Source of the DNA: Oxalobacteraceae bacterium AB_14
GTDB taxonomy: Bacteria > Pseudomonadota > Gammaproteobacteria > Burkholderiales > Burkholderiaceae_D
Direction of reading: 5' to 3'
Assembly: GCA_000381565.1 (NCBI GenBank)
Contig: KB906724.1
Location: forward strand, 2,172,801-2,236,800
DNA length: 64,000 bases
Position 1 is the stretch's first letter. Every line of letters begins with the position of its first letter. Below, in pieces: positions 55,238 through 63,458 of the stretch. The notes beneath the pieces were generated by a model. It worked only from the letters and a program-made list of their open reading frames with translations, ran no database searches and was not told the origin of the DNA. Position numbers and translations under genes: made by a program.

Positions 55238-55266
55238 AGGCGGAATTCGGCCATTTGCAGACTGTC
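55238..55266. repeat. Array hairpin element 3
   Basis: AGGCGGAATTCGGCCATTTG then CAGACTGTC; the CGGCCA core is exact, arms degenerate. Confidence 0.5.
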
Positions 55267-55327
55267 GGGTTACGAAGTCGCGTATACTATATTGCTAATT
55301 TTCGATATATGACAGGTTAGGCCACTC

Positions 55328-55657
55328 GTGAGCAACGAACGAGGAAATATTAAGCGTGACAGAGCTTTGCTTAAAGAGCGATACGGCTCCTTATTTGAAG
55401 AAGTTTCGGCAATTCTCTTCGAAGAAGATCTCGTGGGAATTGCCTTCGAAACGAACACTGACGAGTACGAACCGGAAGTCGGGACGATCCTTCCTAAGCT
55501 TAGCCATGCTTGTAGTTCCACGGATGTCGCAGAAATTGTTCGCGAAGAATTCATTCGTTGGTTTGGCCCCGAATATGGCGGAGAATCAGAGGCTTATTTG
55601 CCTGTGGCGGAAAGAATCTGGGACGCCTGGTGTGTATTCAATCAAACAAAAGTCTGA
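55328..55657 (+). CDS. Hypothetical protein (array gene)
   Basis: A 109-residue acidic, soluble, helical protein starting at GTG 55328 (no ATG is available in frame until inside the fold). Features: LLKERYGSLFEEVSAILFEED, the EYEPEVGTILPKL loop and a C-terminal ERIWDAWCVFNQ helix. The size and acidity are typical of immunity or anti-toxin type proteins, though no toxin is adjacent. Unit between elements 3 and 4. Confidence 0.65.
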   Translation: MSNERGNIKRDRALLKERYGSLFEEVSAILFEEDLVGIAFETNTDEYEPEVGTILPKLSHACSSTDVAEIVREEFIRWFGPEYGGESEAYLPVAERIWDAWCVFNQTKV

Positions 55658-55682
55658 CAGTTTCGTAAACTGGTTTCGTATT

Positions 55683-55712
55683 TGGCTGTCATCGGCCAGA
55701 AGCCGCTGTTGC
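55683..55712. repeat. Array hairpin element 4
   Basis: TGGCTGTCATCGGCCAGAAG followed by CCGCTGTTG; GGCT and AGCC can pair across the TCGGCCAGA loop. Confidence 0.6.
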
Positions 55713-55731
55713 CTCTAAAAAAAGTACACTG

Positions 55732-56418
55732 ATGGATTGGACTTACAACACGATATGGATGGATAGGTTGCCGCCAGGCCGATTGGCGACGATTGAGTTT
55801 GAACGCGGTAGGGCCCTATCCAAGGTAATAGCCGGTGCCACGTACTACCGCATTCAGAAGTTCAAGACCAGGGAGCCAGGATTTCATGACTTGGGTGGCA
55901 TTACCTCTGCTGAATACCTTGAAGTTAACTTCTCCAACATCACGTCATTCTTGGAAATAGCAAAACTAGGAAAAATCAAGCGGCTTGAACTCAGTTGGTG
56001 CTTGAAGCTTGAGAGTGACACTGGGCTCTCTGAGATCGGAGATCACCTTGAATGGCTTCATGTTAATACGTCACAAAAGTTTAGTCCGAAGAAGGATCTT
56101 TTTGAACTACGCCATCTGAAGGTCCTTTGCTTAAATGGGTGCGCGCCACTGGAGAACCTACGCTTTCTGGAGAGAATGCCAAATCTTCTGGATTTCAGAT
56201 TTGTGGGCACCGAAGTACTCGATGGTGATCTAACACCACTGATGAATCATCCAAATCTTGTAAATGCCGGCTTTCTAGATAAGCGCCACTACAACCTCAA
56301 GAGTGTCGATATTGAAAGCCAACTCAGGGAGCGGAATGAAAAGGCAAAGGAATACGCCTACAAAGGAGAATTTCAAACGTACCGCTACAAGGCGTTCGGC
56401 GCCAAGGGCGATGCATAA
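55732..56418 (+). CDS. Leucine-rich-repeat-like protein (array gene)
   Basis: A 228-residue protein with LRR-like periodicity from about residue 60 (EYLEVNFSNITSFLEIAKL, KIKRLELSWC, LEWLHVNTS, HLKVLCLNGC, LLDFRFVGT). Each is a beta strand plus turn, the form used for protein binding. No signal peptide, so cytoplasmic. It is the longest array gene and the only one with a recognisable fold. Unit between elements 4 and 5. Confidence 0.75.
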   Translation: MDWTYNTIWMDRLPPGRLATIEFERGRALSKVIAGATYYRIQKFKTREPGFHDLGGITSAEYLEVNFSNITSFLEIAKLGKIKRLELSWCLKLESDTGLSEIGDHLEWLHVNTSQKFSPKKDLFELRHLKVLCLNGCAPLENLRFLERMPNLLDFRFVGTEVLDGDLTPLMNHPNLVNAGFLDKRHYNLKSVDIESQLRERNEKAKEYAYKGEFQTYRYKAFGAKGDA

Positions 56419-56424
56419 CCCAAC

Positions 56425-56460
56425 TTCCCATATCGGCCAAGAACGGCCGCTGGTTAACGT
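56425..56460. repeat. Array hairpin element 5
   Basis: TATCGGCCAAGAACGGCCGC followed by TGGTTAACGT; contains two GGCC cores nine bases apart, a longer version of the unit. Confidence 0.6.
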
Positions 56461-56495
56461 TAAAAATTCAATTAAAACTTTATTGACTTTCTGCA

Positions 56496-56996
56496 ATGCT
56501 TAAAATGCGCGCTTACAAGTTGGCACTACTATTTATGGCATCTTACTCGCTTAGTGGTTGTTTTGGTGCCGGCACCGTTACTGGGAAGACTCTGGGTTGG
56601 GATGATAATGATGCTGGAAATATGGCACTTTGCCCTACCAGTTACGAAAAAATGATTATCGCCTGTGAAAATAAGTCACTTCCGAATCAGACTGGCGCCA
56701 AAAACATTAAACCAGATACACTCATCAGGATGTGGGGGGCACCCAATAGCGAGAACGTCATAAATGGAGTTCGCACATTGACCTATCGTCATGGCCTCGC
56801 GTGGCGCGGCCTTACAGTATTCGTAATTTTGCCGATACCTCTTCTATTGCCAATGGGTTACAACAGCGCGAAATTTTCCTTCAATAATGAAAATTTGGTT
56901 AATGTAGAATATACGTATAACGAACTCGATGCGACAGTTTGCGGTCTTCATAGTGAAGGGCCTGATGGTGTTGGATGTGTCACCCATTGGCATTGA
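56496..56996 (+). CDS. Lipoprotein (array gene)
   Basis: A 166-residue lipoprotein: signal with lipobox LSGC (Cys22), then a soluble part with TLIRMWGAPNSENVINGVRTLTYRHG, the pattern of BamE-like or outer-membrane assembly small lipoproteins, and one hydrophobic segment (LTVFVILPIPLLLPMGY) near residue 112. Starts at ATG 56496; a second ATG follows three codons later. Unit between elements 5 and 6. Confidence 0.72.
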   Translation: MLKMRAYKLALLFMASYSLSGCFGAGTVTGKTLGWDDNDAGNMALCPTSYEKMIIACENKSLPNQTGAKNIKPDTLIRMWGAPNSENVINGVRTLTYRHGLAWRGLTVFVILPIPLLLPMGYNSAKFSFNNENLVNVEYTYNELDATVCGLHSEGPDGVGCVTHWH

Positions 56997-57084
56997 TGTT
57001 TGAACGCTAGACTGGCGACATTCACATTGCCTGGGTACCCCGGTAAGTCGGCGTCTGCATTGTTGCGCTTTCTACCTTTAGCGA

Positions 57085-57117
57085 AATGGTTACAACCGGC
57101 CAAAAGCAGAAGTTGCC
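57085..57117. repeat. Array hairpin element 6
   Basis: ATGGTTACAACCGGCCAAAA followed by GCAGAAGTTG; the CGGCCA core is exact. It precedes a minus-strand gene rather than an array gene. Confidence 0.5.
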
Positions 57118-57212
57118 GCGTATATACCAAAGTCCACTAGCTGGGTAGTGCACAAAGCCAGAAATGCCTTCCGATGAGCATTTCGTACTTAGCACCGCCG
57201 ACGTAGATTGGC

Positions 57213-57608
57213 CTACTTAAACCAACGCGCCGCTGCTTCAGCTGTATCTTGTGGTGTTGTGTTGAACGCGATGGCGGCGGCGGGCGCGGCGCGGTGTACG
57301 GCATTGACGATCTGTTCAAACAGCACCAGGCTTTTCGGCGGAATACGGATGCCGCCGCCGATCACCACAGCGTCATAATCGAAGCGGCCAAGTTGGTGCT
57401 GGATTTCGATGGCGGCGCTGTCGTCGGGCCGAACGAGGCACAGGTCGGCGTGCCAGCCGCGCTCGGCCATCTGCGCCATGCCGCCAGCGATGCCGGCATG
57501 GATCTTGGCGGCATCGAATCCAGGCGGCAACGCGGGATCGGAAAAATCGACCGTCTCCGGCTGCTGGCCGATAAACAAGACCTTCTTCGTGCCGTGCGAT
57601 ACATTCAT
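57213..57608 (-). CDS. Conserved hypothetical alpha/beta protein
   Basis: A 131-residue protein with a Rossmann-like pattern: KVLFIGQQPETVDF, ADLCLVRPDDSA, YDAVVIGGGIRIPP and AAIAFNTTPQDTAEAAARW. It starts at ATG 57608 after AAGGAG. Codon use is GC-rich like the chromosomal backbone and it lies on the opposite strand to all array genes, so it is probably a resident gene trapped in the array. Function unknown. Confidence 0.75.
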   Translation of the reverse strand: MNVSHGTKKVLFIGQQPETVDFSDPALPPGFDAAKIHAGIAGGMAQMAERGWHADLCLVRPDDSAAIEIQHQLGRFDYDAVVIGGGIRIPPKSLVLFEQIVNAVHRAAPAAAIAFNTTPQDTAEAAARWFK

Positions 57609-57934
57609 GTTCTGCTCCTTGTGTGGCGGCGTTATTGCCATTGACGGAAGGTTTCGCGCCCGAAGTCGCGGTGATTGCGTAGAGGTCGGCCCAGGAGGTC
57701 TGTCGGGCGCGCGACGTCGGGCTCGGTAGCGACGCGCCATCGGTCTGGCAGCGCCGTAGCATGGCGCGCATGTCTTAGGCTTTCCATGCCGGTGAGTTCC
57801 CCTTGATGTTTTACTCGAACGCGTCCAGGTCGTCGCCCGAGTAACGGATTTCGCGGTTCAGCACATCGGCCCATATCCCGGCCAGCACCGTGTGCTCAAC
57901 GCATACGAACCGGACAGCAAGGCGGCGGGCGGCG

Positions 57935-59348
57935 CAATCCACCCAAGTTAAGACTTTTCAGCAATTTTTCTGACTCATCGACTTGTGCGGCTTCCGGCCT
58001 GGGTTGCGTGGTTTTGAAACATTTTCGCGATGGCGATAGGTTCGTCCGGCAATCAGGTCGAGCATTCCCCGCAGCAGTTTGCCGATCTTTCTGCCGATCC
58101 CCGCGCCAAGCAGAAGAATGGGCAACAACGGCTTGAGTGCGGTGTGGGCATAGGCGTGGTTGACGCGTCTGTTGTCGGGCAGATCGGCGTCCGCATGCGC
58201 GGTTAGAGCGACGAGAGCCTGCAGATTGTCGCAGACGATTTTGGCGGCCACGTCCTGGGCCACGGCTTGCTGGGTCAATCCAGTGACGTGCTCGAGATTG
58301 AGCCGGTGCTTGAGTCGTTTGAACGCCTCCTCGATGCCCCAGCGCTTGTGGTAAAGCTCGGCGAAGCAGTCGGCCGGGAAGAGCTGTTCATCGAATAGGT
58401 TGGTCATCAGAACACGCTGCTCGCCGCTGGGCGAGACATTGCGAACCAAACGCACGCGCTGTGGTTTGCGCGGGCATTCGTAGTCAAGTGCGTCACGCTT
58501 GTTCGGCGCGGGCAACATGACGATCTGTTCAAGCGCGTTCGAGCGCATGAACGTGCGCACGCAAGCAAAGCTGCTGGTATTGTCGACGCGCATGCAGAAC
58601 TTGATGGCGCGATCGTTGAGCACGGCGACCAACCAGCGGCAGGGATAGCCTCGGTCGAGCAACAGCAAGTCGTCCGGTGAAAGCCGGTCCAGGTGTTCGA
58701 ACAGGAATTGGCGTTCGCCGCATTCGTGGACGTCGTGCAGGGAGGCCGCGAGCATCAGGTCCGGCCCCGGCAAGAACAGGCCGAACAGGATTTGATCGGC
58801 CAGCGCGGCGCGCTTAACATGGCTGGCCCGCAGACCGAAACGCATCGTCGAAGCGTCGGCGGCGACCAGCCGTAGTCCGCGCCAGCGCGGCACAAACCTG
58901 TCCGTTTCGGCGCGCGCGATGAGCCAGTCGTTGAGGCCGGGAATGGCGGTCGGGGACAGCTTGGCACGCGCTTGGGCGAACGCCTGCTCCGACACTTCCC
59001 GGACCAGCTGGGCTTGTTGGCGAAGATGGGCAAAGAAGGTGTCCAGTTCGGCCTGGATGCTCATCCGCATGCCCGTCAGCATAATGGCGACCAGCGTCGG
59101 CAAGGGCAGCTTGCGACAGCGCGAAAACGCAGTCGGATGGTCCGCGTGGCGCGCATCGAGGAGGAATTCTGTTGAGCATAGTCGGGCGGCGAAATCTTGA
59201 AACAGAATGGTCAGAACAGACATGGCAGGCAGTGGGAATAAAAATTCACACTGGCGGCCGCACTTTTAATACGGTGTCAAGTATATATTTGCAAATATTG
59301 AAAATAAATTATTTAACCGCGCACATTTTCCTTAACTTGGGTGGATTG
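57935..59348 (-). mobile_element. IS4-family insertion sequence, complete
   Basis: 1414 bases bounded by perfect 18-bp inverted repeats, CAATCCACCCAAGTTAAG at the left and its complement CTTAACTTGGGTGGATTG at the right. A 10-bp target duplication GCGGGCGGCG is present on both sides (57925-57934 and 59349-59358). One intact transposase fills the element. The perfect ends and duplication indicate a recent insertion. Confidence 0.9.
57958..59223 (-). CDS. IS4-family transposase
   Basis: A 421-residue DDE transposase. Asp123 (VAADASTMRFG), Asp190 (LLLLDRGYPC) and Glu297 in YHKRWGIEEAFKRLK, the Y-R-E-K signature of IS4 (Tyr290, Arg293, Glu297, Lys304), are all intact. The basic C-terminal tail is usual. 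The frame is unbroken, so the element may still be mobile. Confidence 0.92.
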   Translation of the reverse strand: MSVLTILFQDFAARLCSTEFLLDARHADHPTAFSRCRKLPLPTLVAIMLTGMRMSIQAELDTFFAHLRQQAQLVREVSEQAFAQARAKLSPTAIPGLNDWLIARAETDRFVPRWRGLRLVAADASTMRFGLRASHVKRAALADQILFGLFLPGPDLMLAASLHDVHECGERQFLFEHLDRLSPDDLLLLDRGYPCRWLVAVLNDRAIKFCMRVDNTSSFACVRTFMRSNALEQIVMLPAPNKRDALDYECPRKPQRVRLVRNVSPSGEQRVLMTNLFDEQLFPADCFAELYHKRWGIEEAFKRLKHRLNLEHVTGLTQQAVAQDVAAKIVCDNLQALVALTAHADADLPDNRRVNHAYAHTALKPLLPILLLGAGIGRKIGKLLRGMLDLIAGRTYRHRENVSKPRNPGRKPHKSMSQKNC

Positions 59349-59523
59349 GCGGGCGGCGCAGCAACTCTATCACGGCGGCGTCGGCGATGTCGCGCACGTC
59401 GACCATCGACACTCCCCTGACTGCCGATAGGCAAAACGTACAGCCCGGTGTTTGTCAGCGGATCCTTCCCTCCTTACTGAACTGTGGAAATGTGTGATAT
59501 TTTCATTTCAGCAAGCTGATATC

Positions 59524-59562
59524 CTGTTGTCTTGGGCCGAAAGCGGCCAAAGGCGGTCCTCC
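59524..59562. repeat. Array hairpin element 7
   Basis: CTTGGGCCGAAAGCGGCCAA followed by AGGCGGTCCT; two GGCC cores, a longer variant of the unit. Confidence 0.55.
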
Positions 59563-59606
59563 GGCAATCTGGAATTTGAATTAATTTGCAATTTCGAGAT
59601 GCCTAG

Positions 59607-59861
59607 ATGAAATTTTTACAAGGTGAGTGCGAGACGTTGATAGGACCTGCTGCGGTAGGTGTTGTATTGGGCATAGTTTTCACGGCCTGCACTGTCGCTT
59701 TTAATAGTGAATACAATGCACCACTTTCGTTCAACTTGGCGACAATAGGCGATACCATGTTGAGTTTTTTCGGTGGATTTTTCCTTGCGTTCGTCCCGTT
59801 TGGCTTGGCTCCCGTATTAATTGGTCGCTTCAGGTTTGGAGCCGGAACGAAGAACAAGTAG
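59607..59861 (+). CDS. Small two-helix membrane protein (array gene)
   Basis: An 84-residue protein with two hydrophobic helices, PAAVGVVLGIVFTACTVAF and FFGGFFLAFVPFGLAPVLI, joined by a polar loop, and a basic end RFRFGAGTKNK. AGATG spacing gives no strong ribosome-binding site. Unit between elements 7 and 8. Function unknown. Confidence 0.65.
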   Translation: MKFLQGECETLIGPAAVGVVLGIVFTACTVAFNSEYNAPLSFNLATIGDTMLSFFGGFFLAFVPFGLAPVLIGRFRFGAGTKNK

Positions 59862-59892
59862 CCGCCGATTGCGGCCAATACCGGACCTTCGA
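59862..59892. repeat. Array hairpin element 8
   Basis: CCGCCGATTGCGGCCAATAC followed by CGGACCTTCG; begins directly after the stop codon of the preceding gene. Confidence 0.55.
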
Positions 59893-59993
59893 AACTCATT
59901 AAGGTAAGAGTTTTCATGTTTGGATATGTTTGTAATTGTGTTGTTGTGTTTCCGGTTTGAGCTAGCAGTTCCCACAAACTTTTGATTGATTAT

Positions 59994-60428
59994 ATGTCGC
60001 TTGAATTGATACTCGTCTTTGCGCTAGCAGCCCCACCCTCAACGGACAGCTTGCAGGCCGCGTTAGTTCACCACGGCATTCCAATTCGACTTTCACAAGC
60101 TCATGAATTACAAAAACACAAAGGGTTCTTGCCGCTCGATTACGAGTCAAAGAGGACCGGCTTTTACGTTACTCAGCTAACGTACAACGAGCTGCTATCG
60201 GACTATCCGGAAGCCAAGCTTGCAACAGATGCTGGTAAGTCCGTGATTTCTCTTGAATTCGGTGGACATTTTTTAGAATGCGCTTCCGTATTTCAAGTTG
60301 CCTCGGTATTGGTATCAGAGTTTGGCGCCAATGCGTTCGATACCGAGTCTCTCAGCTACATGTCTCTTGAGGACATCAGTAGTAATGCATCAGCCTGCTA
60401 CGAAGAGTCGAAAAAACAGCAACCGTAA
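59994..60428 (+). CDS. Hypothetical protein (array gene)
   Basis: A 144-residue protein with SLELILVFALAAPPSTDSLQ at the N terminus. Although hydrophobic at first, the pattern fits a buried beta strand more than a signal. Later FLPLDYESKRTGFYV and VISLEFGGHFLECASVFQVA suggest a compact alpha/beta fold. I use ATG 59994; a TTG at 59982 is the in-frame alternative. Unit between elements 8 and 9. Confidence 0.7.
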   Translation: MSLELILVFALAAPPSTDSLQAALVHHGIPIRLSQAHELQKHKGFLPLDYESKRTGFYVTQLTYNELLSDYPEAKLATDAGKSVISLEFGGHFLECASVFQVASVLVSEFGANAFDTESLSYMSLEDISSNASACYEESKKQQP

Positions 60429-60565
60429 AGTAAGGCGTTGTGCCGCCCAGTACCGGTCAACAAATGACCTGCTGCCGTGACCTCAGTCGTGAGTCCGCAT
60501 CGAGGCGGCTTCAATCTGAAGTGGGAATTCGTGAGTTTTACAGGTAAGCAAGCTGCTATCCTGAA

Positions 60566-60604
60566 CGCCGTCGGCCGAGTACGGCCACCAGCCGACGTTC
60601 ACGT
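60566..60604. repeat. Array hairpin element 9
   Basis: CGTCGGC (60569-60575) pairs perfectly with GCCGACG (60591-60597) around CGAGTACGGCCACCA, then TTCACG follows. With element 1 it is the best-preserved hairpin; the stem sequences differ while pairing is kept. Confidence 0.75.
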
Positions 60605-60649
60605 AGACAGTTTGTGAATCAAAAATTCTTGGATTTCTAAAGGTCTAAA

Positions 60650-61183
60650 TTGAACTCGATATTTAAATATTTTTTGTTAGCGCTCATTCTGGTGAGCTCG
60701 CAATCTATAGCGGCGCCGGTGGGTGACTGTGCTGGGACACCCGGCGATGCAGTGGTTGAACTCCCTGGACCTATGGCGACGTGGGCTCAGATTACTTGTA
60801 CGCCGTATGGTCATGTTATCGAAGGCCACGCCGGTTGGGTTTGGTCGCAACCTGGCTCCTTTGCACCAGTTTTCATTCCGTCGCAAATGGTGCGCAACAA
60901 TCCTGAAGAGATTGGAAATAAGTCATATTTCGCGAAGATTGCGCTTTCGAAGGTTACGGGTGACGAGTTCGTAAAAGCCTATGACGCTTTCCATCTCGGC
61001 CTTGACCGAGACAAGGTTCTGCCTATCGGCTATCGTCTTGATTTGAAATCGGTATCGGGAAAAACAATCACGCAGTATTTCTTCGATTACGGCGACTCGG
61101 CTTGGGGAATCTGGTGCAACGATGGCTGTGATTCAGGCAGTCGTTTCATGTTGCTGGACATGAAAAAACGACCAGCCAATTGA
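60650..61183 (+). CDS. Secreted hypothetical protein (array gene)
   Basis: A 177-residue exported protein from TTG 60650: signal peptide FKYFLLALILVSSQSIAA-P, then a mature part with four Cys (GDCAGTPG, ITCTPYG, WCNDGCDSGS) likely paired in the periplasm. No ATG lies near, so TTG is inferred. Unit between elements 9 and 10. Confidence 0.68.
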   Translation: MNSIFKYFLLALILVSSQSIAAPVGDCAGTPGDAVVELPGPMATWAQITCTPYGHVIEGHAGWVWSQPGSFAPVFIPSQMVRNNPEEIGNKSYFAKIALSKVTGDEFVKAYDAFHLGLDRDKVLPIGYRLDLKSVSGKTITQYFFDYGDSAWGIWCNDGCDSGSRFMLLDMKKRPAN

Positions 61184-61210
61184 TACATTGGCTGACTTCG
61201 ATGCATTATT

Positions 61211-61241
61211 GACTGGCAGAATGCGGCCAGGACCGGACAAT
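61211..61241. repeat. Array hairpin element 10
   Basis: GACTGGCAGAATGCGGCCAG followed by GACCGGACAAT. It lies within an open frame upstream of ATG 61251, which argues that the true start is downstream of it. Confidence 0.5.
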
Positions 61242-61250
61242 TATGAAACG

Positions 61251-61688
61251 ATGAGTATAGCTATGTCATTTCCGAAGCGAATCGAAGGAATTTCAGTTGA
61301 AGATCTGGATCGGTACCGATGGTGCTATTTCCATGATGACGAGGGTGAATATGACTCGTTTGAGTGGGTAATACCTGAGACTCACCCGAAGTTCAGTGAG
61401 GATGTTATTCAGTTGGAGTTGGCTACGTTTCGCTTTCATGGCGGGGAGGAGCTACTTGGTATGTTTGACGGCTCCAAGTGCTTTTCAATTTATTTAGATG
61501 GTGAATGGCACGGACTTTGGTATGGCGTCAGAATCCCAACTGAGCAGGACAAGGCGAAATTGAAGATGGCATTGGGTGGACTTGGTCTAGATTTGCCGGT
61601 GGTCGCGACGGCTAAATGGTCTGGCAAGTCCGAAAGCTACAAAGGAATACGTTACTATGACGAAGCCAGAAATGAGGTTGAAGTTTAG
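61251..61688 (+). CDS. Hypothetical protein (array gene)
   Basis: A 145-residue acidic protein rich in Trp, Tyr and Glu (RYRWCYFHDDEGEYDSFEW, DGEWHGLWYG). Its size and composition resemble immunity proteins of polymorphic toxin systems, but no family is recognised. The longer frame from TTG 61188 is rejected because its first 21 codons consist of the hairpin element. Unit between elements 10 and 11. Confidence 0.68.
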   Translation: MSIAMSFPKRIEGISVEDLDRYRWCYFHDDEGEYDSFEWVIPETHPKFSEDVIQLELATFRFHGGEELLGMFDGSKCFSIYLDGEWHGLWYGVRIPTEQDKAKLKMALGGLGLDLPVVATAKWSGKSESYKGIRYYDEARNEVEV

Positions 61689-61720
61689 TTCTGCAATCGG
61701 CCAGCAGCGGCCACTCACCG
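61689..61720. repeat. Array hairpin element 11
   Basis: TTCTGCAATCGGCCAGCAGC followed by GGCCACTCACCG; begins right after the preceding stop codon. Confidence 0.6.
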
Positions 61721-61743
61721 TATTCAGTGATAAACACTATGAT

Positions 61744-62079
61744 ATGAGCATTGATAAAAAAGAACTTCTCGAGCTTCGAAAAGCTACGAATAAAGTCATA
61801 ACTGGTAAAGCGGGGCTTTTGGAAGGAAGTCGCTTCGTTTGTGCCTGTCTAAGACGTGTGAATTCGGCTATTGAATTTCCTGATTCGGCATTAAATGCCC
61901 TGATTGCATCGATACCACCTGATTTTCCTACAGGGGATTCTTTGCTGTATATCAACGATGCTGCACTTCTCGCGGCTATTCGTGAACTAAGCGAGCATGA
62001 AGGAAAATACCGTGGTGCAGTTATTTTAGAGTGCCGCGTAATCTATGAAAAATGTCGGGAGTTGCTGGATGAGGCCTAG
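61744..62079 (+). CDS. Hypothetical helical protein (array gene)
   Basis: A 111-residue all-helical soluble protein (KKELLELRKATNKVITG, LLEGSRFVCACLRRV, GAVILECRVIYEKCRELL). Three or four Cys are spread through the helices. ATG 61744 is downstream of element 11; the frame from 61657 would translate the element. Unit between elements 11 and 12. Function unknown. Confidence 0.68.
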   Translation: MSIDKKELLELRKATNKVITGKAGLLEGSRFVCACLRRVNSAIEFPDSALNALIASIPPDFPTGDSLLYINDAALLAAIRELSEHEGKYRGAVILECRVIYEKCRELLDEA

Positions 62080-62163
62080 TTGGGATTGGCCTCCAGGCAG
62101 TCGGTAGGATACAATCAAGTGAAGCTGCATCGCGCTACGCGAGTTGAAGATTTTCGCGAGCTA

Positions 62164-62201
62164 AGCTTAGGCCGAGTACGGCCAAGAGCTGACCTCCATG
62201 T
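62164..62201. repeat. Array hairpin element 12
   Basis: GCTTAGGCCGAGTACGGCCA followed by AGAGCTGACCTCCATG; AGCT arms flank the double GGCC core. Confidence 0.55.
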
Positions 62202-62223
62202 ATCTGCGATGTGAAATAACCTG

Positions 62224-62685
62224 ATGAAATACATTCGATTTGTTTCAAGCATCCTGACTTGTATCGTTCTGGCGAGTACCTGCCAAGCAGCCCCTATTAC
62301 TAGCTACTTTCCGGGCAAAGATTTGGGGAGATTTCTGGCAGAGAAATTCGATCTGGCTACTATCCGAAGTTCGTTCGGACCTCGTCGCACGCCAGCACAG
62401 CACACATTCTCGGATTTCGGGATGAAACCGAGTACGGTCACTGCAGATTCCGTGGTCTTTCTAAATCCCGGCGACTGGCTTTACGAATTGCACGTCGTCG
62501 GACGAAAGGACATCAATGGCGATGGCCTGGAGGACTTGGAGGTCTGCTTCATTGACCGGGCCTTGAATGGCGGAAGCTACAACGCGGCGCAGGGGGTGCT
62601 CGTCACCAGATACTCGGCAGACAGTTATGCGGTCGCATTGAGCTTCAGTCTTGAAGATGGCTTATGCGATGAGTACGCCAGGTGA
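62224..62685 (+). CDS. Secreted hypothetical protein (array gene)
   Basis: A 153-residue exported protein: signal peptide FVSSILTCIVLASTCQA-A, then a mature region with KDINGDGLEDLEVCFID, an FG-GAP or EF-hand-like calcium loop (DINGDGLED) seen in secreted repeat proteins. Two Cys remain (VCFID, LCDEYA). Unit between elements 12 and 13. Confidence 0.72.
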   Translation: MKYIRFVSSILTCIVLASTCQAAPITSYFPGKDLGRFLAEKFDLATIRSSFGPRRTPAQHTFSDFGMKPSTVTADSVVFLNPGDWLYELHVVGRKDINGDGLEDLEVCFIDRALNGGSYNAAQGVLVTRYSADSYAVALSFSLEDGLCDEYAR

Positions 62686-62687
62686 CC

Positions 62688-62722
62688 TTCTGTAAACGGC
62701 CACGAGCGGCCAGACCGGAACT
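62688..62722. repeat. Array hairpin element 13
   Basis: TCTGTAAACGGCCACGAGCG followed by GCCAGACCGGAACTG; starts two bases after the preceding stop codon. Confidence 0.6.
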
Positions 62723-62795
62723 GAATATTTTCAAGTTGAAACCCTTGAACTCCTTGTATGTCAATGATGAAATTGGTGAATTAGGATTTTTACTT

Positions 62796-63344
62796 ATGGG
62801 CCCCATTACTTATGCTCTCTGCCAAAAACCAGTTCTTGGCCTTGCGATGTTTGTCGCAACATTGTGTGAATTTCCACCTCTCGTGCAGCGCGCGCCGATT
62901 TCCCTAGAGGAACAAGGAGAAACGGCTGTCAGTACATTTACTGTACCAGTCGACAAGAGTTACGAGTTCGACCTGGTATTTGAATTTCCATCTGGTGAAG
63001 CAATCCTTAAAGACCAACTGGCCGGTACAAACTCGAATAAATATTGCGAAGGAGATGCACACTATCAAGAAATCCCCTTGACAGAAAGGAAATATTTTGG
63101 GCGTCCTATTCCGATTCAAGTAATTGTGAACAAAAAAATCGATGGGCACATAATTTTCAATAAGACATTTAACTCTCTTTGTATATTTGCGTCCAGCGGA
63201 AACCCTTTTGTTAAATGGAGAAAGATTGGCCAAGTACCGCTTACCAGAGGAGATTACACCTTTGAAGTTAAGAATCTTGAGGCTCAAACAGGATTGGATG
63301 GTGTTCACACGTATATTTCATTAGCTTCGGGCCACGGGAAATGA
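62796..63344 (+). CDS. Exported hypothetical protein, possibly DUF5625-like (array gene)
   Basis: A 182-residue protein. The N terminus GPITYALCQKPVLGLAMFVATLCEF could be a signal-anchor; then a beta-sandwich pattern with VSTFTVPVDKSYEFDLVFEF and LTRGDYTFEVKNLEAQ. The last piece (strand, gxY, strand) recalls DUF5625, but this is a tentative memory match. ATG 62796 has AGGA nine bases upstream; the frame from 62682 runs through element 13 and is rejected. Confidence 0.62.
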   Translation: MGPITYALCQKPVLGLAMFVATLCEFPPLVQRAPISLEEQGETAVSTFTVPVDKSYEFDLVFEFPSGEAILKDQLAGTNSNKYCEGDAHYQEIPLTERKYFGRPIPIQVIVNKKIDGHIIFNKTFNSLCIFASSGNPFVKWRKIGQVPLTRGDYTFEVKNLEAQTGLDGVHTYISLASGHGK

Positions 63345-63458
63345 TTTACGCATCCTAAATACATTGGCTCCAAGAGTTCAATATTGCGACCGGAGACTAT
63401 GGGGCGACAACGGCATGTCGCGGCAGAGCATGATGTTTTCGCAACGGCAACATGCTAT

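Larger units (their letters stand above)
57632..59470 (-). pseudogene. NmrA-like NAD(P)-binding protein, decayed and IS-interrupted
   Basis: Reading leftward: LTNTGLYVLPIGSQG (59400-59465), a one-base shift, then VSMVDVRDIADAAVIELLRR up to 59349, typical of the NmrA/SDR family. The insertion sequence follows. Beyond it EHTVLAGIWADVLNREIRYS, a stop, and in a shifted frame VATEPDVARPTDLLGRPLRN ending at the TAA near 57632. The N-terminal Rossmann half is absent. Several independent lesions show the gene was already dead or died after the insertion. Confidence 0.65.
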
